Positions 1-8,194 of a stretch of DNA of 10,924 bases are shown here, piece after piece. The DNA is taken from assembly GCA_044371405.1 (NCBI GenBank), contig JBILTS010000073.1, positions 1 through 10,924 of the forward strand, in the 5' to 3' direction. This DNA comes from RGEC01 sp044371405. GTDB lineage: Bacteria; Bacteroidota; Bacteroidia; NS11-12g; UBA955. Position 1 is the first letter of the stretch. Each line of letters starts with the position of its first letter. The position numbers and the translations under genes are program-made. The notes beneath the pieces were generated by a model. That model had not been told where the DNA came from, ran no database searches, and saw only the letters and a program-made list of their open reading frames with translations.

Positions 1-15
1 ATGATGTTCGTGCAA

Positions 16-903
16 TTAGCAACCGCCCTGATTGAACTGATAAATCATTTTATCATCAATAGCGTCATCGGTGTTAACAAGATTGGGTTTAACAATCTGG
101 TATTCGATGCGGTAGATTTTTTTACCGGCCGGAATTGAAAAGAATTTTTCGGGGATTATGCTAAACTGGAAGATGCCTTTGGCAGTTTGCTTCATTTTCA
201 ACTGGGGGAAATCGCCAGCTCTTTTTGCATTGACGGCAATTTTGTAGGCTGTACCTGATGAGTCAAAAGCAATGGGGTAGACATACAGCTCAGCGGCATT
301 TTGCATGCTAACTTTCTCTTCGGCTGTGTTGTTGTAAATAACACTAAAAACGTCGGCTGTCGAGGTAATCATGGTGTCTTTCTTCAAACCTTTTCCGATA
401 GGAACAGTTTGAATTTTAACCACAGGTCCTGCAGGGGGATCAACTGAGATGGTCAAATCTTCTGTTTTTTTGTCAGGATCACCGTATCCGCCTCCATCTT
501 TGGGTTTTACCAGAAAATGAATGTCTTCCTTGTACACAGTAGCTGCATCACATTCATAGAAAACCGTGGGCGTCATGGTGAAACTGTAAACACCCTCAGA
601 TTCTTTGGTCATTTTCAGTGCATCATTACTGCTTTTCCAGGCAGCTGAACCTATACCGTTGGCCAGAGGGTGTCCGGCAGGGTGTTCTTTGGGTTTCCAT
701 GTCCAGATATACATATCTTCGGTGAGTGCAATATCCACTATACCCCAGTCATTTTTGGTCAACTTAAGGTTAACCATGATTTTACAGGGTTTGGTCGGAT
801 CAAACTCATCGGGTTTATCCAGATATGCGGCCTGACCAAATGCATTGGCTGTGAACAAGCCCATCAGGGCTATGGCTATCTGTTGAATAATACTCTTTTT
901 CAT
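16..903 (-). CDS. Secreted SusE/SusF-like accessory protein (possibly DUF4961 type)
   Basis: A 295-residue protein with an N-terminal signal peptide: Lys-Lys at 2-3, a hydrophobic core to about residue 20, and likely cleavage around Ala-Phe-Gly 21-23. There is no Cys just after the core, so it is probably not a lipoprotein. The mature part contains two similar halves. In each, an LKM segment (about residues 96-98 and 235-237) is followed by G-[VI]-[YF]-x-F, then a P-x-x-F/FF stretch and a strand ending in VKP (132-134 and 271-273). This looks like an internal duplication of a beta-sandwich domain. As last gene of a susC-susD operon it fits the slot of surface-exposed SusE/SusF or DUF4961-type ligand-binding proteins; that family name is from memory and was not searched. 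Its ATG overlaps the upstream stop (ATGA), so translation is probably coupled; no Shine-Dalgarno is visible. No catalytic motif was recognised. The ligand is unknown. Confidence 0.75.
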   Translation of the reverse strand: MKKSIIQQIAIALMGLFTANAFGQAAYLDKPDEFDPTKPCKIMVNLKLTKNDWGIVDIALTEDMYIWTWKPKEHPAGHPLANGIGSAAWKSSNDALKMTKESEGVYSFTMTPTVFYECDAATVYKEDIHFLVKPKDGGGYGDPDKKTEDLTISVDPPAGPVVKIQTVPIGKGLKKDTMITSTADVFSVIYNNTAEEKVSMQNAAELYVYPIAFDSSGTAYKIAVNAKRAGDFPQLKMKQTAKGIFQFSIIPEKFFSIPAGKKIYRIEYQIVKPNLVNTDDAIDDKMIYQFNQGGC

Positions 904-1376
904 TTTCTGACGAAGTTAAATTGATAGATGGTACTTGGGGTTCCGCCTCCGCAATAGCGGGTCAGCTGTATGCTGAGTCTTTGATCAACGGTTCTTACAG
1001 TCTGGAGTAATTTCACCGTTTGAATACCGGCGTCTCCGGTCAATTCAATTTGAGTGGGGAAATTATTGTCGTCAAACCGCCAGGTGCCTTTTGTTCCCAA
1101 AAACAGTGGATTGGCCTGATTGAATGTGAAGGTGGCAGAGTCTTTGGAATGAATGTCAAGTTCAATTGGGGTTGCACCTGCAAAGGCGTCTGTCACGTCA
1201 ATAATTAATTCCTTGTTGGCAGGGTCGAACTGTTTTACATCATTCAATACCCAAACGTCTTGTATGCCTTCCAGTTTGCTGGAAGCATCATACATGTCGG
1301 TTGATTTTTTTCTGCAGGCCTGTGCGGTGAAAATTAGCATAATGCCCACAGCGGCCATTTTTAATATATTTTTCAT
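900..1376 (-). CDS. Small outer-membrane lipoprotein, DUF5004-like
   Basis: A 158-residue protein starting MKNILKMAAV, with a hydrophobic segment ending in Ala-Gln-Ala-Cys; Cys21 is the likely lipidation site. The mature part (SKLEGIQDVWVLNDVKQFD and onward) resembles the small lipocalin-like DUF5004 family found beside SusC/SusD pairs. That assignment is from memory. An ATG three codons upstream (1383-1385) also opens the frame, but it directly abuts the Shine-Dalgarno AAGGAGG at 1386-1392. The ATG at 1374-1376 lies 9 nt from that site and overlaps the susD stop as TAATG, so it is chosen. The 3' end overlaps the next gene as ATGA. It probably sits on the outer leaflet with the SusCD complex. 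Its precise role is unknown. Confidence 0.75.
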   Translation of the reverse strand: MKNILKMAAVGIMLIFTAQACRKKSTDMYDASSKLEGIQDVWVLNDVKQFDPANKELIIDVTDAFAGATPIELDIHSKDSATFTFNQANPLFLGTKGTWRFDDNNFPTQIELTGDAGIQTVKLLQTVRTVDQRLSIQLTRYCGGGTPSTIYQFNFVRK

Positions 1377-2761
1377 TAGTTGCATCCTCCTTCGGGGTTA
1401 AAGATAAATCCAGCTGTATTTTCATTTTGCGAAAACTGAAGCAGCATGCCGGGGCAGTTCCAGTCGCTGTTTCTGATTTTAATATTCTCGCCTTTGGCAC
1501 CTCTTCTGCGCAGCTGCAGGGTCCAGTCGCCCTCAAAAGCAAGCTCGAGGCGGCGCTGATGGCGAATAGAGTCTTTCAAGGCCGACATGCTGATAAGCGG
1601 GTCAATGGCTACCCAATTGGTGTCGTAGGCCCGTTTCCTGATTTTATCTACATCAGAAATAGCTTTACTTTTGTCACCGGCAGTCTCAACAATACATTCA
1701 GCCCTCATCAGCATTAAATCTGAAAGGTGAAGTAAGGGAACATTAAAGAAATCTTTGTCAAATTTATGACACAAATAAAACTCATTGGCTTTACCCTTGT
1801 TTTTAACCTCATAAAACTTACTGCGCAAATCATGGCCCTGCATGGCAACAGCTGCGAAGGCAGCCGACGGTCTGAGTAACGGATTCGGATTGTTGTCTGA
1901 GCGATAATTATTGATAAACGAACTTCCTCGGTTATCACTGTTGCCTGTGCTGATTAATTGGAAGATTACTTCTTCGGGTGCCCCTTTAACGAAGCGAGAG
2001 AAAGAATCGGAGAAGGTGTAGGTGCCACTGTTGATGATTTCATCAGCCAATGTCTGAGCGCCGGTGAAGTCATTCATCAAAAACAATACTTTGGCCTTCA
2101 GTGCTTTTGCTGCGGCGTTATTGGCATAGTTATCATTATTGACAGGCAGGCCTGCAATAGCGGCATCCAGATCGGCTAGAATCTGATTGTAAACCCCTCC
2201 TACGCTGCTTCTCAGCTCAATAGTTTTGTCTGCTTTGAGGCGAATGGGCACGCCGGGATGTGAGTTATCTGTGGTAAATCCGTAGGGTTGAGCCCAAAGC
2301 TTCACCAGTTCCCAGTGGCACCATGCCCTTAAGAAATATCCTTCCGACAGAATTCGCTGTTTGTTTTCGGCTGTCATATCGGAAATTTCATCTATGCGCT
2401 GGAATATGGTATTGATACGCAGAATACAGTTGTAAAAGTCAAGGTATTCTCTATCTGCAGTTCTGAAAGAGAAAGTTCCGCGGTTCCAAATGGTGTAATA
2501 GAGACTTCCTGCAGAGTTTTGGGGTTGAGCCAGATTTTCACCCAGCAGTTCATGGATGTTTTGAACAGAACCGTTCATCAGGTTTGCAAACTCATCATAA
2601 CACGAATTTAACAAGGCCTGAATGTCAGCGGTTGTTTTTAATGCATCGTCAGCCAGGGTCAGGTTTTCGGGTTTCAGATCCAGCATTTTTTTGCAAGACA
2701 CCCCGATGGCACTGATTCCGATGGCGAGGGCTATTGCGTATGTTTTAATATTGTTTTTCAT
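1376..2761 (-). CDS. susD-like: SusD/RagB-family nutrient-binding lipoprotein
   Basis: A 461-residue surface lipoprotein that forms the lid of a SusCD outer-membrane importer and binds the substrate. The signal peptide ends in Gly-Val-Ser-Cys, with Cys23 as the lipidation site. Family landmarks in order are an N-terminal DxxxLKTTADIQALLNSCYDEF segment, the conserved helix with YFLRAWCHWELVKLWAQPYG, a PLLHLSDLMLMRAE helix near the C-terminal third, and the closing IRHQRRLELAFEGDWTLQLRRRG block. Length is at the short end of the usual range. It follows susC with a TGATG stop/start overlap and precedes the DUF5004-like gene with TAATG, so it is part of one coupled operon. No Shine-Dalgarno is seen. 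Family assignment is firm; the ligand cannot be read from the sequence. Confidence 0.95.
   Translation of the reverse strand: MKNNIKTYAIALAIGISAIGVSCKKMLDLKPENLTLADDALKTTADIQALLNSCYDEFANLMNGSVQNIHELLGENLAQPQNSAGSLYYTIWNRGTFSFRTADREYLDFYNCILRINTIFQRIDEISDMTAENKQRILSEGYFLRAWCHWELVKLWAQPYGFTTDNSHPGVPIRLKADKTIELRSSVGGVYNQILADLDAAIAGLPVNNDNYANNAAAKALKAKVLFLMNDFTGAQTLADEIINSGTYTFSDSFSRFVKGAPEEVIFQLISTGNSDNRGSSFINNYRSDNNPNPLLRPSAAFAAVAMQGHDLRSKFYEVKNKGKANEFYLCHKFDKDFFNVPLLHLSDLMLMRAECIVETAGDKSKAISDVDKIRKRAYDTNWVAIDPLISMSALKDSIRHQRRLELAFEGDWTLQLRRRGAKGENIKIRNSDWNCPGMLLQFSQNENTAGFIFNPEGGCN
1386..1392 (-). promoter_or_regulatory. Shine-Dalgarno AAGGAGG that decides the DUF5004-like start
   Basis: On the minus strand AAGGAGG is followed by 9 nt and then the ATG at 1376. 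It lies inside the 3' end of susD. It is the only strong Shine-Dalgarno seen ahead of a gene in this window, and Bacteroidota genes usually lack one. It shows that the track-style upstream ATG at 1385, which touches the site with zero spacing, is not the start. Confidence 0.7.
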
Positions 2762-5700
2762 CAGAATGTGAGATTGAGGGTTAGGTTGTATGACTTCTCC
2801 TGAGGTGCAGTCAGGTAGGTGATGTTTGAGCTCATGTTACGATCTGCGGGATTTTCGAAATCCCTGGCAATTTCGGGATCGCCACCGGTGTATTTGGTGA
2901 AGGTAAGCAGGTTGGTGCCGGTGAAGGTGATGCGGCTGGATTGTATGGCTTTTCCAAACCATTTGGCCGGTAGACGGTACCCGATGGAAAGGTTGCGAAG
3001 GCGCAGGTAGCTTCCATCTTCCAGAAACAAGGTAGTATTATACTGATATGGATCTGGAGGCAGTCCGTACTGATCTGTTTGCAGAGACAGTTTGGGATAC
3101 TTGGCAATATCTCCGGGCTGGCGCCAGTGGTCAAAATAATCTGTGGTCATATTCCAGTCGGTTACAACACCATTTTGGCGCTTACCACTTGAGTTGTAAA
3201 TGTTACCTCCGATTTTGTAAACAAACAGACAGCTGATGTTCCAGTCTTTCCATGTAAAGTTATTGGTTAATCCGCCCACGGCTTTGGGAAGAACACTGCC
3301 CACGGCCACGCGGTTGCTGTTTGACCATGTGAATGTCTCATTGCCTTCCTTATCCAGATAAACTGGTCTTCCGGTAGCGGGATCCACATGGGAGAACCGA
3401 ACCAGATAATTGGTGCCGATGGGCTGACCAACCACAACGCGGGTATCATTGGTTCCACCTGATACTGCATCCTGGGTATAAACACCAATGTTCAGAATTT
3501 CGTTGTAGTTTCTTGCTATGTTAAACTGGGTGGTCCATGAGAAGAACTTCTTCACAATGTTTCTGGAGGTAAACGAAAATTCAATACCGGTATTTCGAAC
3601 CGCGCCCACATTGTCATAATAGGAACCAAATCCAAGCGAACGAGGCACTGCCAGGTCCAGAATTACACCATTGGTGGTTTTGTTATAATAGGAGAGTTCC
3701 CAGGTGATTCTATTTTTCAACAATCCACCTTCTACGGTTATGTCAAGTACATCTGATGTTTCCCACTTCAAATCTGGATTTTCCAGTCGGGTTGGGAAAA
3801 TGCTGGGTTTGCCATTGTAACCAAATGAATTTTGGGGCGGTGTGAAAGTGCCGCGCCACGCATAATTTTCGTTTGGTGTATTTCCTGTGCGGCCAAATCC
3901 TGCTTTAAGTTTCAGGAAGTTATTACGGCGGAAGTTGCGCATAAAGTTCTCATCGCTAACCACCCATGCACCGGAAACGGCAGGGAAGAAACCATAGGCA
4001 TTGTTGGGTCCGAATCTGGAAGATCCATCAGACCGCATGGTAAACTGCAGGATGTATTTATTCTGAAGTTTATAATTCATACGAAGAAAATAGGAAGCAA
4101 ATGCGAACGCTTCATCCGCATTTTTGCGCTCCAGACGGGTAGATGCAGCACCACCTGTTTCCCCTTTGTATAATGCATGGCTCATATCGCTCACTTCGAT
4201 AAAGCTGGATTTTACCACTGATTTCTGAAATTCAGTTCCCACCATCGCATCCAGGGTTTGTTTTTCCGTATTCAGGATGTTGTAATTGGTGATCAGGTTG
4301 TAGTTGTAGTTGAAGGTGCTTCTGGGCGAGCGTTTGGCGATACCTGCATGGTTGGTGTTAATGAGCGCTTTGGGCTCATAAATATCTTCGAAGAAGTCCA
4401 TATTATCAAAGGCACCAAAGGCAGAAACCACCCATTTGTCAGAAATTTTATAGGATACCTTGAAATTGTTGATGGTTCTGTTTTCAGTGGTTCTCCAATC
4501 CTTTAGTTTTCGAACAGCTACCGGATTCAGGCTACCTGCTCCTGGTCTCCAGAAATTGCCACTGGTGTCATATATGGGATATATGGGCAAAGCCGTGCTC
4601 ATTGCTGCACCAAAACCACCGCTCCAGGCACCGTCTACACGATTATTGATACCTTGTGTGAATGATGAACTTACATTTATAGTGAGGTTTTTGATGGGCT
4701 CATAGTCTAAGTTCAGTCGTGCTGAACTGCGTTTATAGCGGCTGCCAATCACAAAACTTCCATTATTGTCATGGGTTAAGCCCAGGTATGCCCCAAATTT
4801 GTTTTTACGATAGGTTGTACCCAACGAATACATTTGTTTAATACCAATTCCCATGGTTTCATCAACCCAGTCTGTATTGGTTTTTTCTGCATCTTCCCAA
4901 GAAATATTATTCGGCAGTGGAGCTCGTCCTGTGCCACCATCATTTTCCCAGGCCTCCTGATACATTTGCAAAAACTGCTTGCTGTTTAACATTTGCGGTC
5001 TGAAAGTGGGTTGTGAGGTACCGATGCGGGATGTGAAATCAAATTTTAATCCACTCTTTTTGGCGCGTTTGGTGGTAATCAGTATTACGCCATTTGAACC
5101 CCTGGATCCATAAATGGAGGTGGCTGCTGCATCCTTCAAAATATCTATGGATTCAATATCCTCGGGGTTTAAAGTTGCAAGGGGGTTGTTGTTGAAGCCA
5201 CCATTATTGCCGTTCACAAAGTAGTTTTGAGAGATGGGAATTCCATCCACAATATAAAGCGGATCACCGGCTGCTGAAATTGAGGCCACACCACGGATGC
5301 GAACCAGCGTTCCTGAGCCGGCTACCCCGCTGCCTGTGGTAATCTGTACACCCGGAGCTTTTCCCTGAATTGCAGCTTCGAAGCTTGGGGTTGGCATGTC
5401 TTGAACATCACCGCCCTTCAGTGAAGTAACAGAACCGGTGAGATCGCGCTTGGTGCTGGTTCCATAACCGATGATTACCACTTCGCCCACTTCGGAGAGT
5501 GAAGTAATGGTTAAATCTGGGAGACTGGTTTGTCCCACTTTTACATTCACAGTTTCTGTTGTTTCCTGATGATCTTTCGCTGTAATAGTCAGTGAGTTTT
5601 TTCCAACCGGCAATGAAATGGTAAAGTTTCCAGCAGCATCTGTGGTTGCGGTAGGTTCTCCGGTGGCTGTTTTAATAACAGCGCCTTCCACTGGTTTGCC

Positions 5701-5802
5701 GCTCTGATTCTTTACTTTGCCATTAAGGTTTGGATTCTGTGCCAGTGCAGTGTTTAATACCGCAAAGAGCAGAAAGAAAAGAATGGGTATATGTTTTTTC
5801 AT
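2761..5802 (-). CDS. susC-like: SusC/RagA-family TonB-linked outer-membrane transporter
   Basis: A 1013-residue TonB-dependent transporter barrel that moves a SusD-captured ligand across the outer membrane. The signal peptide ends near Ala-Leu-Ala-Gln (residues 19-22). Residues about 26-100 form the carboxypeptidase-regulatory-like beta-sandwich typical of SusC. A TonB-box-like EVVIIGYGT follows at 107-115, then the plug with DPLYIVDGIP (180-189) and NPEDIESIDILKDAAATSIYG (212-232). The rest is a beta-barrel ending in a terminal Phe (NLTLNLTF). The frame is open to an ATG at 5898, but that start would place 32 odd residues ahead of a perfect signal peptide and lies upstream of the promoter at 5821-5853. 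The ATG at 5802 is therefore chosen. There is no N-terminal STN domain, so signalling to an anti-sigma factor is not expected. The substrate is unknown. Confidence 0.96.
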   Translation of the reverse strand: MKKHIPILFFLLFAVLNTALAQNPNLNGKVKNQSGKPVEGAVIKTATGEPTATTDAAGNFTISLPVGKNSLTITAKDHQETTETVNVKVGQTSLPDLTITSLSEVGEVVIIGYGTSTKRDLTGSVTSLKGGDVQDMPTPSFEAAIQGKAPGVQITTGSGVAGSGTLVRIRGVASISAAGDPLYIVDGIPISQNYFVNGNNGGFNNNPLATLNPEDIESIDILKDAAATSIYGSRGSNGVILITTKRAKKSGLKFDFTSRIGTSQPTFRPQMLNSKQFLQMYQEAWENDGGTGRAPLPNNISWEDAEKTNTDWVDETMGIGIKQMYSLGTTYRKNKFGAYLGLTHDNNGSFVIGSRYKRSSARLNLDYEPIKNLTINVSSSFTQGINNRVDGAWSGGFGAAMSTALPIYPIYDTSGNFWRPGAGSLNPVAVRKLKDWRTTENRTINNFKVSYKISDKWVVSAFGAFDNMDFFEDIYEPKALINTNHAGIAKRSPRSTFNYNYNLITNYNILNTEKQTLDAMVGTEFQKSVVKSSFIEVSDMSHALYKGETGGAASTRLERKNADEAFAFASYFLRMNYKLQNKYILQFTMRSDGSSRFGPNNAYGFFPAVSGAWVVSDENFMRNFRRNNFLKLKAGFGRTGNTPNENYAWRGTFTPPQNSFGYNGKPSIFPTRLENPDLKWETSDVLDITVEGGLLKNRITWELSYYNKTTNGVILDLAVPRSLGFGSYYDNVGAVRNTGIEFSFTSRNIVKKFFSWTTQFNIARNYNEILNIGVYTQDAVSGGTNDTRVVVGQPIGTNYLVRFSHVDPATGRPVYLDKEGNETFTWSNSNRVAVGSVLPKAVGGLTNNFTWKDWNISCLFVYKIGGNIYNSSGKRQNGVVTDWNMTTDYFDHWRQPGDIAKYPKLSLQTDQYGLPPDPYQYNTTLFLEDGSYLRLRNLSIGYRLPAKWFGKAIQSSRITFTGTNLLTFTKYTGGDPEIARDFENPADRNMSSNITYLTAPQEKSYNLTLNLTF

Positions 5803-5820
5803 AAAAAAGTCTCGGTGTGT

Positions 5821-5853
5821 CAAAAGTACACTATCTAATTGAAAAAACAACAA
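5821..5853 (-). promoter_or_regulatory. Bacteroidota-type promoter of the susC operon
   Basis: On the minus strand a -33 element TTGTTG (5848-5853) is followed, after 19 nt, by TACTTTTG (5821-5828), a perfect TAnnTTTG -7 box. Transcription would start around 5814-5816, leaving a 5' leader of only about 12-14 nt before the ATG at 5802. The rest of the 161-bp divergent gap up to 5963 is AT-rich, with nothing else I can support beyond the weak -7 box listed for the phosphatase gene. Confidence 0.75.
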
Positions 5854-5950
5854 TAACTTTAAAAAGCGTTTTATTTTTATATTAAGAATGTTAATCAAGA
5901 AAAGTCACAGATTGTGGGCAATAAGATTAAAACAGCATACAAAGAGGCCT

Positions 5951-5958
5951 TTACTTTG
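5951..5958 (+). promoter_or_regulatory. Possible -7 box of the Ppx/GppA gene
   Basis: TTACTTTG matches TAnnTTTG at all fixed positions but one. It ends 5 nt before the GTG start codon, so a transcript starting about 5 nt downstream would be leaderless or nearly so. No -33 TTG is found at the usual 19-21 nt spacing, so support is weak. Confidence 0.4.
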
Positions 5959-5963
5959 CAAAA

Positions 5964-6857
5964 GTGAAAATTGCTGCAGTAGATATTGGTTCGAATGCGG
6001 TGAGGCTCTACATAGCCCGGCCATTGCATGAAGATTTGCCTGACACTGACTTTAAGCAGGTTGAGTTTACCCGCCTTCCCCTGCGTTTGGGCGACGATGT
6101 TTTCAAGGATAAGGAGATTGGGCGCAAAAAAGCTGATTTGCTTTTAAAAGCAATACAGTCGTTTGCATTGTTACTCGAGATATACAATGTAGACGCTGTG
6201 CGTGTTTGTGCAACCAGTGCCATGCGAGATGCCGAAAACGGCCAAAAACTGGCCAAAGATATACGTAAAATTACCGGGCTTAACATTGATATAATCTCAG
6301 GCAAGGAGGAAAGCAGACTGGTGCAGGCCGCAATCATGGATAGTCTGCCCGGCAAGAGTACTTTTCTGCATATTGATGTGGGTGGCGGCAGTACAGAAAT
6401 CAGTTTGATACGCAATGGTAAAATTAAGCAATACGAAAGTTTTAATATCGGCACTGTGCGCATGCGCGAGGGCAAGGTAAAACCGGCAGAAACCCAGCGC
6501 ATGATAAAATGGCTGAAAGAATTGCCATTGCCGGCAGATGAATCTGTAAAAGCCATAGGCACCGGTGGTAATATTGTTAAACTGCATGCCCTGGCAGGAA
6601 CCGCTTCCAGAGAGGCCATGAATCTGCATCACCTCAAGAGCACCAATGCTTACATTGAGGCATTAAGTCACCACGACCGTGTATATGAATTAAAGCTCAA
6701 TCCGGACAGGGCAGAAGTTATCAACCATGCCGGCAATATATTTATTCAAATCATGGAGCAATGTAACATTCATGAAATATATGCGCCCAATGTGGGGCTG
6801 AAGGATGGTATTGTAAAACAGTTATGGAAGAAACGGTTTCGCACTAAGAAATCTTGA
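5964..6857 (+). CDS. Ppx/GppA-family phosphatase (exopolyphosphatase-like)
   Basis: A 297-residue, single ASKHA-fold protein of the exopolyphosphatase/guanosine pentaphosphate phosphatase family. It likely hydrolyses terminal phosphate from polyphosphate or (p)ppGpp in the cytoplasm. Motifs visible in order are DIGSNAVRL (7-15, phosphate 1), VCATSAMRDAENG (81-93), SGKEESRL (112-119, which should carry the catalytic Glu), DVGGGSTE (138-145, phosphate 2), NIGTVRM (161-167) and GTGGN (199-203). The GTG start is kept because the family begins almost exactly at this point and no in-frame ATG lies near. It is the short form: the C-terminal HD-like extension of long Ppx/GppA proteins is absent. Its 3' end overlaps the convergent kynU by 14 bp. 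The choice between Ppx and GppA activity cannot be made from sequence. Confidence 0.92.
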   Translation: MKIAAVDIGSNAVRLYIARPLHEDLPDTDFKQVEFTRLPLRLGDDVFKDKEIGRKKADLLLKAIQSFALLLEIYNVDAVRVCATSAMRDAENGQKLAKDIRKITGLNIDIISGKEESRLVQAAIMDSLPGKSTFLHIDVGGGSTEISLIRNGKIKQYESFNIGTVRMREGKVKPAETQRMIKWLKELPLPADESVKAIGTGGNIVKLHALAGTASREAMNLHHLKSTNAYIEALSHHDRVYELKLNPDRAEVINHAGNIFIQIMEQCNIHEIYAPNVGLKDGIVKQLWKKRFRTKKS

Positions 6858-8118
6858 AGCTTAGCAGGGCCTGTCCCAGTTTCCAGATATCTGTGAAGCT
6901 GTTGTAGAGAGGAACAGGTGCCATTCTGATGACATTTGGTTCACGCCAGTCTGCCACGATGCCTTGTTCTGCAATATGATCAAACAGTTTTTTGCCATTT
7001 TCATCGGTTAGCAGACTAATCTGGCAGCCACGTTCATTGTCGGGGGTTATGATACTGAAACGCAGATTGGGGTTTTGATTGCGGCAGTCTTTTAATACAA
7101 AGTCAAGATAACTTGTAAGTTTTTTACTTTTAACTGCAAGGTTTTGCATTCCTGCACGATGAAAAATATCAAGACTTGCGGCGTGAACGGCCATGCCAAA
7201 GACGGGGGCATTCGACAACTGCCAGCCCGCGGCTCCGGGTTCAGGCTCATAGCCGCGCTGCATCAAAAAGCGTTTGTCTTCGCGGTAGCCCCACCAACCC
7301 GATAAACGGGGTGTCTCAGGGTTTAGGGAATGACGCTCGTGAATGAATACACCAGAAACGTTGCCGGGACCGCTATTCAGGTATTTGTAGCTGCACCAGG
7401 CGGCAAAGTCTACATTCCATTCGTGCAGTTTCAGTGCCACGTTGCCAGTGGCATGGGCCAGGTCAAAACCTGCCGGAACCCCGGCTTTATGGGCCGCTTC
7501 AGTGATGGCGGGGATATTGAAGTACTGACCGGTGTAGTATTGTACACCACTGAAAAAAACCAGCGCCAGCTGATCGGCGTGTTCTTCAATGGCAGCAATG
7601 ATATCTTCTGTGTGTAGGGTGTGTTCACCTTCACGGGGCTTAAGCTCAATAACCGCGTCATCATATTCAAAGCCATGAAATTCTACCTGGCTTTGCACGG
7701 CATACATATCACTGGGAAATGCTCCTGCTTCCATGATAATTTTGTAACGTGCTTCATCCGGACGGTAAAAGCTGGCCATAAGCAAGTGCAGGTTTACTGT
7801 GAGCTGGTTCATTACTACCACTTCGTGGGGCAAGGCACCTACCAGTTCTGCGGTGTTATCGGTTAAAAACTTATGGTAGTGAAACCATGGTTTCTTGCCA
7901 TGAAAATGACCCTCTACACCCCATTTTTGCCAGTCATGCAGCTCTGATTGCAAATACTGCGCTGCATTTTTTGGCTGAAGCCCCAGTGAGTTTCCACAGA
8001 AGTAAATGAGAGATTTTCCGTTCTCATCTGAGGGAAACCAGAACTCATTGCTAAATGAAGCCAATGTATCGGCCTTGTCAAGTTCCCCCGCAAATTCTGG
8101 GGTGTTGGCAAAATTCAT
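6844..8118 (-). CDS. kynU: Kynureninase
   Basis: A 424-residue PLP enzyme that cleaves L-kynurenine to anthranilate and alanine (and 3-hydroxykynurenine to 3-hydroxyanthranilate) in tryptophan catabolism or NAD synthesis. Diagnostic stretches are YFCGNSLGLQP (39-49), MNQLTVNLHLL (103-113), FSGVQYYTGQ (189-198), FDLAHATGN (218-226, with the Asp and His that contact PLP) and WCSYKYLNSGPG (241-252), in which Lys245 is the Schiff-base lysine. The length is normal and all key residues are present, so it should be active. No other kynurenine-pathway gene is in the window. It diverges from a MarR-family gene across 76 bp and converges on the Ppx gene. The ATG at 8118 lies 4 nt below a TAAATTTG box. 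Confidence 0.96.
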   Translation of the reverse strand: MNFANTPEFAGELDKADTLASFSNEFWFPSDENGKSLIYFCGNSLGLQPKNAAQYLQSELHDWQKWGVEGHFHGKKPWFHYHKFLTDNTAELVGALPHEVVVMNQLTVNLHLLMASFYRPDEARYKIIMEAGAFPSDMYAVQSQVEFHGFEYDDAVIELKPREGEHTLHTEDIIAAIEEHADQLALVFFSGVQYYTGQYFNIPAITEAAHKAGVPAGFDLAHATGNVALKLHEWNVDFAAWCSYKYLNSGPGNVSGVFIHERHSLNPETPRLSGWWGYREDKRFLMQRGYEPEPGAAGWQLSNAPVFGMAVHAASLDIFHRAGMQNLAVKSKKLTSYLDFVLKDCRNQNPNLRFSIITPDNERGCQISLLTDENGKKLFDHIAEQGIVADWREPNVIRMAPVPLYNSFTDIWKLGQALLSFKIS

Positions 8119-8122
8119 AGGG

Positions 8123-8130
8123 CAAATTTA
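8123..8130 (-). promoter_or_regulatory. -7 box of kynU
   Basis: TAAATTTG on the minus strand is a perfect TAnnTTTG and ends 4 nt before the kynU ATG, so the mRNA would have almost no leader. A -33 TTG at the normal spacing is not seen. The expected -33 region is instead covered by the TTGTG-N6-CACAA palindrome at 8144-8159, which is what would be expected if a bound factor replaces or controls the -33 contact. Confidence 0.5.
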
Positions 8131-8143
8131 AGGAGATGCCTGC

Positions 8144-8159
8144 TTGTGAACTCGCACAA
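8144..8159. promoter_or_regulatory. 16-bp palindrome, candidate MarR operator between kynU and marR
   Basis: TTGTG-AACTCG-CACAA is a perfect inverted repeat with 5-bp arms and a 6-bp spacer, in the 76-bp divergent gap. The 8-mer AACTCGCA, which begins in the spacer (8149-8156), recurs as a direct repeat at 8168-8175, 19 bp further on. Size and placement are typical of MarR-family operators. Binding is inferred. Confidence 0.5.
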
Positions 8160-8194
8160 ATTCATTAAACTCGCAAACATTTTATTGGCATTGT

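Noticed and set aside
5803..5898. N-terminal extension of SusC to an ATG at 5898
   Set aside because: It adds 32 residues before a complete signal peptide and lies across and upstream of the best promoter (5821-5853).
5906..5916. Small inverted repeat CACA-GAT-TGTG in the susC/ppx gap
   Set aside because: Four-base arms are expected by chance and no matching site lies nearby.
6008..6619. 203-codon open frame on the minus strand
   Set aside because: Fully antisense to the Ppx/GppA gene, whose motifs are clear; no family resemblance.
8144..8159. CRP-type site in the kynU-marR gap
   Set aside because: The TGTG and CACA half-sites are separated by 6 bp, not the 8 bp of the TGTGA-N6-TCACA consensus.
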